Numbered from the stretch's first letter, positions 26,058 to 35,295 are shown. The stretch: DNA of 64,000 nt from Leptospira idonii (GCF_004770995.1 NZ_RQHW01000028.1:62001-126000); one strand, 5' to 3'. Translations and numbers: made by a program. The notes: generated by a model not told the origin, from the sequence alone.

Positions 26058-27281
26058 CTAACCGAGTCCGATCTGATAGAGCATAGGCTTTGTAATAAAC
26101 AAAGCCTTGATCAGAAATAACCCAAGTAAGGCGATTGTAAGAAGAATATATTCTTTTTTGATAAGAGATCTATCTTCATCTGCCAGTAAAATCAACGCAG
26201 GCAGAGAAAGAGTGAACATTCTGGAAACGTTTTCATACACGGACCAAAAATGATAAAACCCTGCCGTTCCGATCATAAACATAACCAGTAAAAAAGAAAT
26301 CCTAAACTCCCAGCCTTTTTTGATCTTTCCGGTAAAAGGAAGAAAACTCCCTAACATGAATAATACGACCAAAGGAAATCTGGACAAAAGTCTTGCCGAT
26401 TCCTTCCAAGAAATTTGTGCGGAAAAACTTGTAAAAATGGATTCGAAATAACGAATCATTCCTTCAAAAGGGAGAATAAACTCGGTTAAACGAGCGGCTC
26501 TCCAATTGGGGAAACGATAAGATAAATACAAATGCCAGGCAACAGGAATGACTAAAGTAGCCGCAATCAATGCCGCTTTTTTAATGTCTTTCTCCCAAAC
26601 GGCTTTTAGGCCTAAAGGGAATAAAAAGAAAAGCGCAGGTTCTTTCGTTAGGATCGCCAAACTGGAAAGCAGAACGAAAAAAAGATTTTTCTCTTTTTTA
26701 AGACAGTAATAGGCTAAAATCACAAGAGATACCATAACGGAATCGCTTACCAAAACATAATAACTTCCCAAAGCGAACGGACTTAACAAGTACAATACGG
26801 ATAGATGTTTTGAATCCTCCGAAAGCAAATTTCTAAGCGCAAAAAAAGAGAGAAGAATCAAAAACAAATTCCAAAAATACATCCCTAAAATCGAAAAGTA
26901 TTTACCGAAAAATCCGAATAAGGAAATCAAAAAAGGATAACCGATACGAGGAGCTCTGTAGGATTCGTCGAATCCTTTCGGCCAATTCAATGTTAGGTTG
27001 GAAAGAGAACGAGAAAAATAATAGAAGATTTGCCCGTCATAACCCGCACCCAAATCTCCTTCTTCTCCTTTGAATAGAATTGCGGAAGAAGGAGTTTCTC
27101 CCTGATTTTGAAGAGCGAACTCTTTTCCGAAATTCACCATGGACGTCGGGTTCCATTCGTATTTTTTCCAATAACTGAGGGTAGTCACACCCCAAATGAC
27201 TGCAAAAACGATCATCAAAACTTTTAAGTTTTTATCTAGGAACTTAAAACCGAACTCGACCTGGCTGTACAGTTTTTGCAT
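26058..27281 (-). CDS. Multi-pass membrane protein, probable GT-C glycosyltransferase-like
   Basis: A 407-residue integral membrane protein with about 9-10 hydrophobic helices and an N-terminal loop containing acidic residues (EGDLGAGYDGQIFYYFSR). The pattern resembles GT-C-fold polyprenyl-phosphate-sugar transferases (DUF2029/mannosyltransferase-like) found in Leptospira envelope clusters. It is the last gene of the six-gene glycan operon (10 bases after the SGNH-like gene), which also holds a GT2 enzyme of the kind that makes polyprenyl-phosphate sugars, a plausible donor supplier. The function is inferred; no catalytic motif is certain. It converges on the pseudoprotease gene with one base between the stops. 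Confidence 0.6.
   Translation of the reverse strand: MQKLYSQVEFGFKFLDKNLKVLMIVFAVIWGVTTLSYWKKYEWNPTSMVNFGKEFALQNQGETPSSAILFKGEEGDLGAGYDGQIFYYFSRSLSNLTLNWPKGFDESYRAPRIGYPFLISLFGFFGKYFSILGMYFWNLFLILLSFFALRNLLSEDSKHLSVLYLLSPFALGSYYVLVSDSVMVSLVILAYYCLKKEKNLFFVLLSSLAILTKEPALFFLFPLGLKAVWEKDIKKAALIAATLVIPVAWHLYLSYRFPNWRAARLTEFILPFEGMIRYFESIFTSFSAQISWKESARLLSRFPLVVLFMLGSFLPFTGKIKKGWEFRISFLLVMFMIGTAGFYHFWSVYENVSRMFTLSLPALILLADEDRSLIKKEYILLTIALLGLFLIKALFITKPMLYQIGLG
26085..26107. terminator. Hairpin at the convergent pseudoprotease/glycan operon junction
   Basis: A perfect 9-bp stem (AGGCTTTGT / ACAAAGCCT) with a 5-base loop lies 28 bases past the pseudoprotease stop, inside the 3' end of the opposing gene. 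No T-run follows on the plus strand, so it is a weak intrinsic terminator at best. Confidence 0.4.
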
Positions 27282-27291
27282 AAAGAAACTC

Positions 27292-28833
27292 CTAACGATT
27301 CAGAGAAGATGAAATGATTTGTTCGAGTGTAGGTTGAAAAGCGTACGCACCGTCATACGTCATATGATGAGGATCGAAGAACATTTGTTTTACGGAAGAA
27401 AAATCCACTTCATTGTGGAAATTCTGACCGTTGGATTCTATATGAGTGCGTAAATGAGTCGTCATGCCCTGAAACCATTCACTTTTCGTATATAAAACGG
27501 ATTCTACGGGGTTTTCGGGAGCAAGCACCAAAACGAAAGGAATATTTTTTTCCTTAAAGTAATCGGAGATTTCAAGAACTCTTGTGTATTCCATCCATGC
27601 TTCGAATTTGGTGGTACCGATTTTCTTTTTATTTTGCCTTAGTACATTCAAACGATACAATTCGTTCCTTTGATCCGCTGATTCCAACATCCTTTGGAAA
27701 TAATCTTCATCGTATTCCTCGGAGGTCATTTCCGTAAACCGTACCTCATCATAGTAAGGTTCTCTCAGATAAGAACGATCCGCATAACTAGGTTCTTTGC
27801 AGAAATAATGGGACAACCGAACCCCTACAGGATAATCTTTTCCCGTTCTAAAAAGGTCGGCAGCTTTGGCGGTAGTATCCCCTTCCAGAACTTCTAATTT
27901 CAAAAAATAAGATTGAGAAGAAGGAAGAGAAAAACTTTTCCAAGCGATTCCCACCCAACCAGATTTGGAAAAAATGCGTTCTTCCGAATGAACGAGAGGA
28001 AGTTTTTTGAATGCATCCTCTTCGGTTTGATAAAAGGAAAACTTAATTTTAGAATGATTGCGTGAGAAGAAGATAGAGTCTTCTTCCTTTTTAGAAATAT
28101 CACACTGCATAGATGCGGAAAGTTTTGTCCAACCTTTGGACCAAATCCCTTCTTTAGGAAGAGACCCCTGGTATTTATTATAACTTCTTCCGCTTCTGAA
28201 ATGATTTTCTATATAAGTATCGATGGGATCCCAGAAGAACACTCTGTATCTACTGGCATAAAACAAAGATTTTGCGGCCAATTTAGAGATTTTTTTGCGG
28301 CCAATATCGAAAAAATAATCTTTTAGAAACTCAAGAGGATAAAACAATTTTGCAGGATATCTATCTGCGAACTCATCGATCCAAAGTTTTTTCTCAAAAC
28401 GGAATTTTCCATTTTCGATAAACACATATTCCCATTGGAAGTCGGCAAGATTCAAAACATACATCACCATTTTAGGATTCGTTTTGACGATATCTTCCTT
28501 ATAGTAGTACAAATCGGAAGGAGCCATTGCCACATGGGAATAAAAATCAACATTGTACGAGCCGTTCGCTCTTCGATTCAATACATCCGGCAGAACGGAA
28601 TAAAGAGCAACGGAGCTTCCTGTCACAATGACTTTGTTCGGCGAAGAATCGGCTTTCAGATCTTTTCTTTTTTTCTCGAAATTGTACCAAGGAGAGGTAT
28701 CCCACTCCATCTCATTCGGGAGATAAAAATAAAGCTGATTAAAAACCAAATAATCCAAAACGAGTGTTGCACCGAATAACAACACGAATAGAGCGAAAGC
28801 TCTTGCTTTGAGTGAAGTGCGGAAAAGATTCAC
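27292..28833 (-). CDS. Membrane-anchored SGNH-hydrolase-like protein of the glycan operon
   Basis: A 513-residue protein starting at GTG 28833 (4-base GTGA overlap with the GT2 stop). One N-terminal membrane helix (about 11-30) leaves the rest outside. SGNH-like features are a GSS block (72-74, VIVTGSSVALYSV) and, near the C-terminus, FDPHHMTYDGA with the Asp-x-x-His pattern, after FVLVLAPENP. Families of this type (DltD, AlgX, DUF1574) acylate or deacylate envelope polymers. A long middle domain (about 220-370) is not recognised. The operon context suggests that it modifies the glycan made by its neighbours. Confidence 0.6.
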   Translation of the reverse strand: MNLFRTSLKARAFALFVLLFGATLVLDYLVFNQLYFYLPNEMEWDTSPWYNFEKKRKDLKADSSPNKVIVTGSSVALYSVLPDVLNRRANGSYNVDFYSHVAMAPSDLYYYKEDIVKTNPKMVMYVLNLADFQWEYVFIENGKFRFEKKLWIDEFADRYPAKLFYPLEFLKDYFFDIGRKKISKLAAKSLFYASRYRVFFWDPIDTYIENHFRSGRSYNKYQGSLPKEGIWSKGWTKLSASMQCDISKKEEDSIFFSRNHSKIKFSFYQTEEDAFKKLPLVHSEERIFSKSGWVGIAWKSFSLPSSQSYFLKLEVLEGDTTAKAADLFRTGKDYPVGVRLSHYFCKEPSYADRSYLREPYYDEVRFTEMTSEEYDEDYFQRMLESADQRNELYRLNVLRQNKKKIGTTKFEAWMEYTRVLEISDYFKEKNIPFVLVLAPENPVESVLYTKSEWFQGMTTHLRTHIESNGQNFHNEVDFSSVKQMFFDPHHMTYDGAYAFQPTLEQIISSSLNR

Positions 28834-29552
28834 GGGTATTTAGGAATGAATTTCAGTTTACGATAGAGTAATTTTTTAGCGAAGTCGATCGCGAGTTTCA
28901 AAACTTTAGAATTAAAAGAACTGTTAGAGAACACATAAGTGATCGGAAGCTCCTTAATGGTTCCGCCTTGCAGAGACACGATGGAAAGAGCTTCCATATG
29001 AAAGTCGAATGCTACGGATTCCAAAGGATAAGATGCGATTTTCTCAAAAGCCCATTTTGAATATCTTCTGTACCCGGAAGTACAATCTTTGATATTAGGC
29101 CCGATGATATTAAAAAGACCTTTCGACAAACAATAATTCATTGCTCTTGCCGCCAAAAAGGAAACCACTTTACGATAAAACGGCACGTTCACGGTGGATG
29201 TTCTGCTTCCGATCACCAAATCGCAATCAGGAAAGGCGATGAAGTCTTTCAAACGATTGGCATCATGAGAAAGACCGGCATCCATAGTGATGACCCAATC
29301 GTATTTGGAGGCGACGGCATATTTCATACCGTCCTGAATCCCTCCGGGGATATGAGTGTTCTTTTCATGGCGGATGACGTTCAGTCTTTTGCCGAACTCC
29401 GATTGCAATTTCTTCAAAATTTGAGGAGTTTGATCCTTCGATGCATCGTCCGTAACGGAAACATCCGCATATTGGATGGCTCCTCTTACGACTTCCTCAA
29501 TCGTAGATTCTTCGTTATATGCAGGAATTACAACTAGAGTTTTGGCTGCCAT
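28830..29552 (-). CDS. Family 2 glycosyltransferase (polyprenyl-phosphate sugar synthase-like)
   Basis: 240 residues from ATG 29552 (MAAKTLVVIPAYNEES), one base after the epimerase stop; a longer frame to 29594 overlaps that gene and is less likely. It has a GT-A fold with the nucleotide-binding start VVIPAYNE, TDDASKDQT, the metal motif in VITMDAGLSHD (DAG in place of DAD), IGSRTS and a C-terminal region FKSTYxxS-like in position but without an obvious membrane tail. It resembles dolichyl/undecaprenyl-phosphate mannosyltransferases, which make lipid-linked sugars for GT-C transferases. The GT-C-like gene two genes downstream fits that role. Confidence 0.82.
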   Translation of the reverse strand: MAAKTLVVIPAYNEESTIEEVVRGAIQYADVSVTDDASKDQTPQILKKLQSEFGKRLNVIRHEKNTHIPGGIQDGMKYAVASKYDWVITMDAGLSHDANRLKDFIAFPDCDLVIGSRTSTVNVPFYRKVVSFLAARAMNYCLSKGLFNIIGPNIKDCTSGYRRYSKWAFEKIASYPLESVAFDFHMEALSIVSLQGGTIKELPITYVFSNSSFNSKVLKLAIDFAKKLLYRKLKFIPKYP

Positions 29553-29553
29553 A

Positions 29554-30594
29554 TTATTTGCCGGCGATGTTGAATACTTCTTGGTTCGCCTCAATCCACT
29601 TCAGAAGTCGAGTAACGCCTTCTTTCGGTTTGATGGTAGGAGCGAAGCCGAATTTTTTAGCTTCCGTAATATCGCAGATGAAATATCTCATATCTCCAGG
29701 TCTTTCCACTTCGAACAATATCTCTTGTTTTTTACCTAAGATCTCTCCGATCAATTGGATACATTCCAAAAGGGAGATTTTATGAGGGCTAGCTCCTCCG
29801 ATATTGTAAACTCCAGGAATCGGATTTTTGAAATAAGCCAGATAGGATTGTGCTCCGTCTTGCGCATGTAAGATGTCTCTTGTTTGTTTTCCCGTACCGA
29901 AGATACGAAGAGGAAGGCCGAAATGAGAACGAATTGCGAAATTCGCCACCCAACCGTGATCTTCTCCACCAAACTGACGTTCTCCGTAAATTCCAGTGAA
30001 TCGAAAACTTGCAGCCTTGATTCCATACATATCCGTATAAGCTCTTACATAATGTTCCGCACTCATTTTAGAAGCATGGAGAGGGGAAATCTGACCCACC
30101 ATCGTAGGTTGTGTTTCGGGAATCTCTACGGGAGATCTTTCGTATGCGGAAGTGCCTTCTTTCAAACTGTCGTTGATCGAGTTTCCGTAAACGTGAATGG
30201 AAGAAGTATTAACTACAGGGATCTTTCTTTTTCTGGCAACTTCCAAAACATTGAAAGTCCCGAGCACATTTGTGGAATAATCGAGTTCAGGATCTTCCCA
30301 AGAGATGGTCATCGCAGGTTGAGCCGCAGTATGAACGATATAGTCGCATCCTTCGGTTCTATCGGTAAGATGTTCCAAATTACGGATATCTCCCTTCACC
30401 ATAGTCACACCAAGTGACTTCAGATAATTCCAGTTATAGTCTCTAGTTGCATCCGTTCCGTAACCGGTTCTTTTCAGTTCGTATTTAGTCATGCTGTCAT
30501 AACTAACCACGTCCCAACCTTCTTTTCTGAATAACTCACAAACATGAGATCCCAAAAACCCACAACCACCAGTTACTAAAACCTTATTAGCCAT
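29554..30594 (-). CDS. SDR-type NDP-sugar epimerase/dehydratase with altered active site
   Basis: A 346-residue extended short-chain dehydrogenase. Cofactor motif TGGCGFLGSH (8-17), then HTAAQPAM (the usual HxAA) and TSSIHVYG (130-137) with the catalytic Ser/Thr region. In the YxxxK segment the sequence is SPLHASK: Lys176 is kept but the catalytic tyrosine position is Leu172, which I confirmed from the codons. It is related to NDP-sugar 4-epimerases and CDP-sugar 2-epimerases, probably giving a sugar for the glycan cluster, but the missing Tyr may change or abolish normal redox chemistry. It overlaps the upstream bifunctional gene by 8 bases. Confidence 0.8.
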   Translation of the reverse strand: MANKVLVTGGCGFLGSHVCELFRKEGWDVVSYDSMTKYELKRTGYGTDATRDYNWNYLKSLGVTMVKGDIRNLEHLTDRTEGCDYIVHTAAQPAMTISWEDPELDYSTNVLGTFNVLEVARKRKIPVVNTSSIHVYGNSINDSLKEGTSAYERSPVEIPETQPTMVGQISPLHASKMSAEHYVRAYTDMYGIKAASFRFTGIYGERQFGGEDHGWVANFAIRSHFGLPLRIFGTGKQTRDILHAQDGAQSYLAYFKNPIPGVYNIGGASPHKISLLECIQLIGEILGKKQEILFEVERPGDMRYFICDITEAKKFGFAPTIKPKEGVTRLLKWIEANQEVFNIAGK

Positions 30595-32059
30595 TACGCT
30601 CTTCTCCTAGAAAAAACTTCTTTGTAATAATTAATTTATAAATGCTGAAAGCGTCCCGAACCATATCTGCAAAACTGTATTTTTTGCCGGAAACAGGTTT
30701 GAAATAAGAAACAGGAATTTCAATGCATCGCATATGGGAACGAACGATCTCGATCATCAGTTCCACCACGTACTTTCTGTCCTGAGCTCTTAATTGTTGT
30801 TTGGTTTGAGCATAAGACTCTTTCCAGATCGAAAAAAAGTGACAATCCGCATCCGTGAATCTAGGCTCTTGCCCCCACCAGAATATCTCCACCATTTTAC
30901 CCATAAACAGATTCACCAATCTATACAAAGGACTTAGGTTGGAGCCTTGTTCGATCATCTGTCTTGTGGTTCTGGTACCGATCACCATATCGGAATCTTT
31001 CATGTATTCCAAAAGTTTCGGGAAATCTTTCGAACGGAAAGACCCGTCCGGAGAAACAACAACGATGATATCACCTGTTGCTTGTTCAATGCCTCGGCGA
31101 ACCTGCTCTCCCAAACGACTCGCATCTCCGTCTCCCGGAAAAGTATAAACTTTTACCTTTTCCTTTTTACTCAAAGCGACAGTAGCGTCCGTTGACTCAT
31201 TGTCGATCACAACGATTTCATGGAATTTATCCTTAAAATCGACAATCACATCCGTGATCGATCTTTCGTTGTTATTGGTAGGAATCACTAGAGAACATTT
31301 AAACTTGGAAAAAAGATCGTTTCTTACTTCATACACCGCATGATAGTAATCTTGCATGGAGTTGATGTTGAAATATTCGCATGTTAGGTGAGTTGCGTAA
31401 ACTCCGCCTTCCGATTCTTTTGCCATCTTGTCGATGACGTCCGTGATTTCGATCACTCCCGATTTGGCGGCAGGAGGAGTTTGTTTGAAATATTCAAAAT
31501 AACGAGGAGTGAAAAGATAGGATCCCAATCCCAATAGTTCGTTAGGCGGATCTTCCGGTTTTTCCACAAGATTGAGGATTTTATCCTCTTTTAATTCCAC
31601 TGAATAATTCTTTCTGATGCGGGAAAGAAGAGAGGTTTTCACGATCCCGATGGAGGCGCAAAGTTTAGGATGCGTTTTTAGAGTTTTTAGAAATAATTCG
31701 TGATCGGTTTTATAATAGAATTCATCACCGAGTATGGTTAAAAAAGGTTCATTGATGAATTTTTCCAAACTGGCGATATCGGAAGCCAAACCTTTTTCCG
31801 TCCAGTGCGCAGGTTCGATGACGATTTTAGGCAATGCCTGACGGATGACCGCAATCTCCTCTAAGATTTGTTCCTTGAGGTGACCTACCAGAATGTATAC
31901 TTTTTCCACTCCGAAGGTTTTGTACAATAACTCCACATTTCTATGTAGGATGCTTTTTCCTTCGATGACAAATAGAGGTTTGGGGATGAAACTAGTTCGC
32001 GGATAAGCGCGGGTGCCTTTTCCGGCAGCGGCGATGACCCCGATTCTGATCTTTTTCAA
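30587..32059 (-). CDS. Nucleotidyltransferase-glycosyltransferase (GT2) fusion
   Basis: About 490 residues from TTG 32059. Homology begins at once there; the frame runs up to 32137 but would overlap the preceding gene. Residues 1-250 form a sugar-1-phosphate nucleotidyltransferase (VIAAAGKGTRAYP, PKPL, TILGDEF, LNLVEKPE). Residues from about 254 form a GT2 domain (CSLVIPTNNNERS, VIDNESTDATV, VVVSPDGSF, IGTRTTRQM) without an obvious membrane anchor. One protein may thus activate a sugar and transfer it to a lipid carrier. It is coupled to the epimerase by overlap, and is second in the six-gene minus-strand operon. The sugar is unknown. Confidence 0.8.
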   Translation of the reverse strand: MKKIRIGVIAAAGKGTRAYPRTSFIPKPLFVIEGKSILHRNVELLYKTFGVEKVYILVGHLKEQILEEIAVIRQALPKIVIEPAHWTEKGLASDIASLEKFINEPFLTILGDEFYYKTDHELFLKTLKTHPKLCASIGIVKTSLLSRIRKNYSVELKEDKILNLVEKPEDPPNELLGLGSYLFTPRYFEYFKQTPPAAKSGVIEITDVIDKMAKESEGGVYATHLTCEYFNINSMQDYYHAVYEVRNDLFSKFKCSLVIPTNNNERSITDVIVDFKDKFHEIVVIDNESTDATVALSKKEKVKVYTFPGDGDASRLGEQVRRGIEQATGDIIVVVSPDGSFRSKDFPKLLEYMKDSDMVIGTRTTRQMIEQGSNLSPLYRLVNLFMGKMVEIFWWGQEPRFTDADCHFFSIWKESYAQTKQQLRAQDRKYVVELMIEIVRSHMRCIEIPVSYFKPVSGKKYSFADMVRDAFSIYKLIITKKFFLGEERNG

Positions 32060-32093
32060 TGTAAATCGAAGGTCTCGGCAACTAGGTTCTCGG

Positions 32094-32744
32094 TCAATTA
32101 GAAAAGGTTCTTCTCCACCTATAGATAGAGTAATCAAAATCCGGTTCCGGTGCCATAAACCGGCTCCAAATCGCCCAATTTTGCTTCTTGTGGTCCCAAA
32201 TTTGGATCGGGTTTTTGTTCCCTAAACCGTTCAAATGGAACCCCCAAATTCCCTCTTCTCCGCTCGGCAGCGGGAAAGAAATTCCGATCGGCTCCCCGGA
32301 AACCCCCTCTAAAAAATAAGGAAGGGGAACATTCGTAAATGTTCCGAACAAACTGGAGGAAAGATTCCGATTTTCTCCCTTTCCATGAATTTGAAACGAA
32401 AGATGTTCACAATCGAACCGACGGAGCAGCCCTTTTTTCGTCTCAAATAATAAGCTGGAACGGACTTGGCAGGATTTAGGAAATAAATTCCAGATCTCTT
32501 CCTTCTTTTCCGCTCTTCCGGAAAACAATACCTCTTCCCAACCTCTCTCGGAATGGTATCTCAATTCCTGGGCTAAAAAAGAGGATTCTTTTTGATTGGA
32601 AATCAAATCCAAACCTAAGATCAAAAATCCATGTTCCGTTTTCATTTTGGAAGAAAGATAAATTCCGGAAGAAGGATTAGCGTTGATACTAATAGTGGAA
32701 AAAAGAAATTGAATTCCCCAGATAAGAAAGAGAAGGTTTTTCAT
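32094..32744 (-). CDS. Exported protein of unknown function at the head of the glycan operon
   Basis: A 216-residue protein with a signal peptide (MKNLLFLIWGIQFLFSTISINA, cleavage probably after NANP). The mature protein is rich in aromatic and beta-type residues and ends in a Tyr/Trp-rich WSRFMAPEPDFDYSIYRW stretch. I do not recognise a family. It lies 34 bases upstream of the nucleotidyltransferase gene on the same strand, so it probably shares the operon. Its start codon is only 3 bases from the likely start of the divergent metalloprotease gene, so its promoter must lie inside that gene or its start is misjudged. Confidence 0.6.
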   Translation of the reverse strand: MKNLLFLIWGIQFLFSTISINANPSSGIYLSSKMKTEHGFLILGLDLISNQKESSFLAQELRYHSERGWEEVLFSGRAEKKEEIWNLFPKSCQVRSSLLFETKKGLLRRFDCEHLSFQIHGKGENRNLSSSLFGTFTNVPLPYFLEGVSGEPIGISFPLPSGEEGIWGFHLNGLGNKNPIQIWDHKKQNWAIWSRFMAPEPDFDYSIYRWRRTFSN

Positions 32745-32747
32745 AGA

Positions 32748-34319
32748 ATGGTTCGTGATCGAATTCCTAAAACTTGGATCTCAGGTTGGTTTTTGTCTAT
32801 CTGTTTCCTCTTGCCTTTTTCCTTCTGTAATATCATCCCTGGCCTACAAAAGCAGGAATCGAATCATAACAATCTTCTTCTTGGATTAGCCGCCTATACC
32901 TATCTCACTTCAGGCAACTGCGAAACGGGAGGAGACATTTGGGCCAGGAACATTCAAACACAAACAAGCTATTGTGTTCCTGTCGAACTTGTGGCATCCC
33001 AACCCAATGTGGAAGTGTACAGACAAAAAAATCTATCGGTTAACTATGATCTACAGGCTTTCGCAGTCGAATTCAACGACCAAACCTATCCTAAGTTAGT
33101 TTCCGCATTCGGAGCGCCTTCCGATGTGGACAAAAACGGTAAAATTAAAATCTTAGTATTGGATATCATCGACGGAGCGAAAGCAAACACTTCTTATGTG
33201 GCAGGTTTTTATGATCCTATCAATTATTTTCCGGATCAAAAACAATCTTCGTTACGTTCCAATTATGCGGAAGTTCTTTACTTAGACGGTAAGGAACTCA
33301 TCGACAGCTTGGTCAGGGATCCTACAGCATTTTCATCCACAGCTGCGCACGAATTTCAACATTTGATCCGTTATCCTTTTATGGTGGAAACGAGAGCCAC
33401 CGATGATCTTTGGATCAACGAAGGAACCAGCGAAGTCGCAAGTGATATCGCAGGTTTCGGGCCGCAGAAATACAGGATCGAATGTTATAGAGGAACCGAT
33501 TCCGCACGTTGTCCGAACGGAGCGAACGGGGTATCCTTACTCAATTGGTCCAATCAAACCAATTCCAGCACAATACTCAAACAATACGCACTGGCCTATG
33601 TCTATATGAGATATATTTACGATATCTCGGGAAGCACGGATGCGGAACGAAATTCCTTTTTCAAAAAAACGGTACAAGGAAACAGCATAGGAATCAGGGC
33701 GGGGTATGCAGGCCAGCTTATGACAGTTTTGCGAGATATGCCCGCTTATAACTCGGGTTTACTTGGCGCAACGGATACGGAAGCTTTTTTCAGAACCTTC
33801 ATTCTTCTTATGGGACAGACAAGTGCAGCGACTAACTTTTCTAATGTGGAAAGAGTTACTGCTACCAGCCCGATAACAACCAGCATCGTGGACCTATCGG
33901 GAGCATATACAATGTATCCTTTGGGAAGCAACTTGGCAGATCTTGCCACCACACCGATCGTTCCAGTTCCTGTCGCAAATTCTGTTCTTACCACAGGTTC
34001 AGCAAATAGCTATGCAATTAATTTTTCCAATTTCTCTACCTTGCCATATATGAACATCGCAACTGTCAAAAATTCGGGGAATACTAGAACTGTTCTTGCT
34101 TGGGGTGCCTACTCCGCAAGTTCTACTTCTTCCATCAGGGAACTTACCGCAACGAAAGAAAGCGCGGAAAGCAGATATAAAAGTTTGATTACGGAAGGAG
34201 AAAGATCGGAGAAAGGGGCTTTACCCCTTTGCGGAACAGGATTTATAAACGATGAGTTTCATAACGTCGGAAGTATTCCAGTTGAACCGCCCGCATCAAA
34301 GAATGATAACACTCCTTAG
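32748..34319 (+). CDS. M30 (hyicolysin)-like zinc metalloprotease lipoprotein
   Basis: 523 residues from ATG 32748; the frame is open further upstream but the signal peptide starts here. A spirochaete-type lipobox (LLPFSFC, Cys27) predicts a lipoprotein. The zinc site HEFQH (His201, Glu202, His205) is followed by DLWINEGTSEVASD, where Glu225 is the probable third ligand; the whole segment fits the M30 hyicolysin pattern. It should be a surface or periplasmic protease. The C-terminal ~150 residues are Ser/Thr-rich. Its 3' end overlaps the convergent DUF1574-like gene by 77 bases. The start sits 3 bases from the divergent gene. Confidence 0.78.
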   Translation: MVRDRIPKTWISGWFLSICFLLPFSFCNIIPGLQKQESNHNNLLLGLAAYTYLTSGNCETGGDIWARNIQTQTSYCVPVELVASQPNVEVYRQKNLSVNYDLQAFAVEFNDQTYPKLVSAFGAPSDVDKNGKIKILVLDIIDGAKANTSYVAGFYDPINYFPDQKQSSLRSNYAEVLYLDGKELIDSLVRDPTAFSSTAAHEFQHLIRYPFMVETRATDDLWINEGTSEVASDIAGFGPQKYRIECYRGTDSARCPNGANGVSLLNWSNQTNSSTILKQYALAYVYMRYIYDISGSTDAERNSFFKKTVQGNSIGIRAGYAGQLMTVLRDMPAYNSGLLGATDTEAFFRTFILLMGQTSAATNFSNVERVTATSPITTSIVDLSGAYTMYPLGSNLADLATTPIVPVPVANSVLTTGSANSYAINFSNFSTLPYMNIATVKNSGNTRTVLAWGAYSASSTSSIRELTATKESAESRYKSLITEGERSEKGALPLCGTGFINDEFHNVGSIPVEPPASKNDNTP

Positions 34320-35295
34320 CGATATGGCCTCCGTCTGCGAAAGCATTACAAGAATAATTAGGATCTTCCTTTAATTTCAAAATCGACTGATCGAACTTCC
34401 CCGAGACGGATCCGATTTTTTCTTCCCAAGCGGAAACAGCCTTTTCTTTGCTAATCAAATCTTCAAAGTTAGGTGAAGATGTCGGCCAAACGATGATGGC
34501 ACGGATATTGTCCGACTTCAATCGAGTTAGGATTTTTTCATAGAACCCGTATTGCATTTCACTGGGAACATAAGAAGCAAACAGCCAATCTAAAGTCCTG
34601 TGACTCGTCAAATCCAGAAGATTCGCATCTTTCTCCACATAATTATCAATAGGCGAAAGACCGTGCCCGTTGTTTTGGACGATAAAATCGAACGTAGTTT
34701 GGTTCATGGAAACGAAACTTTCCAAATTCGGATTTTTATAATTTCTCCACATCTGATCCAGATAGGGTTTGTATGTTCCCACTGCGAATATCTTTCTACC
34801 TAAGAAAAAACTCACATTGTCTTTCCCAAACAGCCAAGCATTGGATAAAACATAAGGAAGATCGAAACTATAAGTTAGGTTGGAGATTTTAAAGATGGAG
34901 TTTTGATTGAATTGATTGGGATCTGTCTCCATTAAAACCAAATCGGGACGAATGCCTGCATCCAGAATGCGAGTGAGTTGGTAATCGTAATAAGCGGGGG
35001 TCGTGACCGCAGAAGAAAGATTATAAATTTCCCAGTCAGGATAAAAAGACTTCAAATCTTCCGCATCGAAATAAAGAAGTCTGGAAGATCCTAAGATCAA
35101 CATCAGTTTTTTATCAGACTTTGTTTTCTTTTCGGAGATTAAATTCTCCAATAAGGTTCTTTTTGCAGAATAATTAACAGCAGTTAGATCGAGTTTTGTG
35201 AGAAGCTGAACGAAAGGGATACGAAAGATGGAATCGACTAAAAGTAAAAATCCAAAAAGAATGACCGGATAAAATAAAAAGGGTTTCCCTCGCAT
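34243..35295 (-). CDS. DUF1574-like, SGNH-type membrane-anchored protein
   Basis: A 350-residue protein with an N-terminal membrane helix (about 8-26) and an SGNH-like first block (LMLILGSSRLLYFD, GSSR at 69-72). The central part is TDPNQFNQN, and near the C-terminus there is IIVWPTSSPNF and a GGHIAKECYHSLM stretch that may carry the catalytic histidine. It resembles DUF1574, a family I know mainly from Leptospira, and is a distant relative of the SGNH-like gene at 27292-28833. A role in envelope acylation or deacylation is inferred only. It overlaps the 3' end of the M30-like gene. Confidence 0.6.
   Translation of the reverse strand: MRGKPFLFYPVILFGFLLLVDSIFRIPFVQLLTKLDLTAVNYSAKRTLLENLISEKKTKSDKKLMLILGSSRLLYFDAEDLKSFYPDWEIYNLSSAVTTPAYYDYQLTRILDAGIRPDLVLMETDPNQFNQNSIFKISNLTYSFDLPYVLSNAWLFGKDNVSFFLGRKIFAVGTYKPYLDQMWRNYKNPNLESFVSMNQTTFDFIVQNNGHGLSPIDNYVEKDANLLDLTSHRTLDWLFASYVPSEMQYGFYEKILTRLKSDNIRAIIVWPTSSPNFEDLISKEKAVSAWEEKIGSVSGKFDQSILKLKEDPNYSCNAFADGGHIAKECYHSLMRAVQLEYFRRYETHRL

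Noticed and set aside
29884..30417. 177-codon plus-strand frame opposite the epimerase gene
   Set aside because: Antisense to a conserved SDR gene; low-complexity composition and no protein family.
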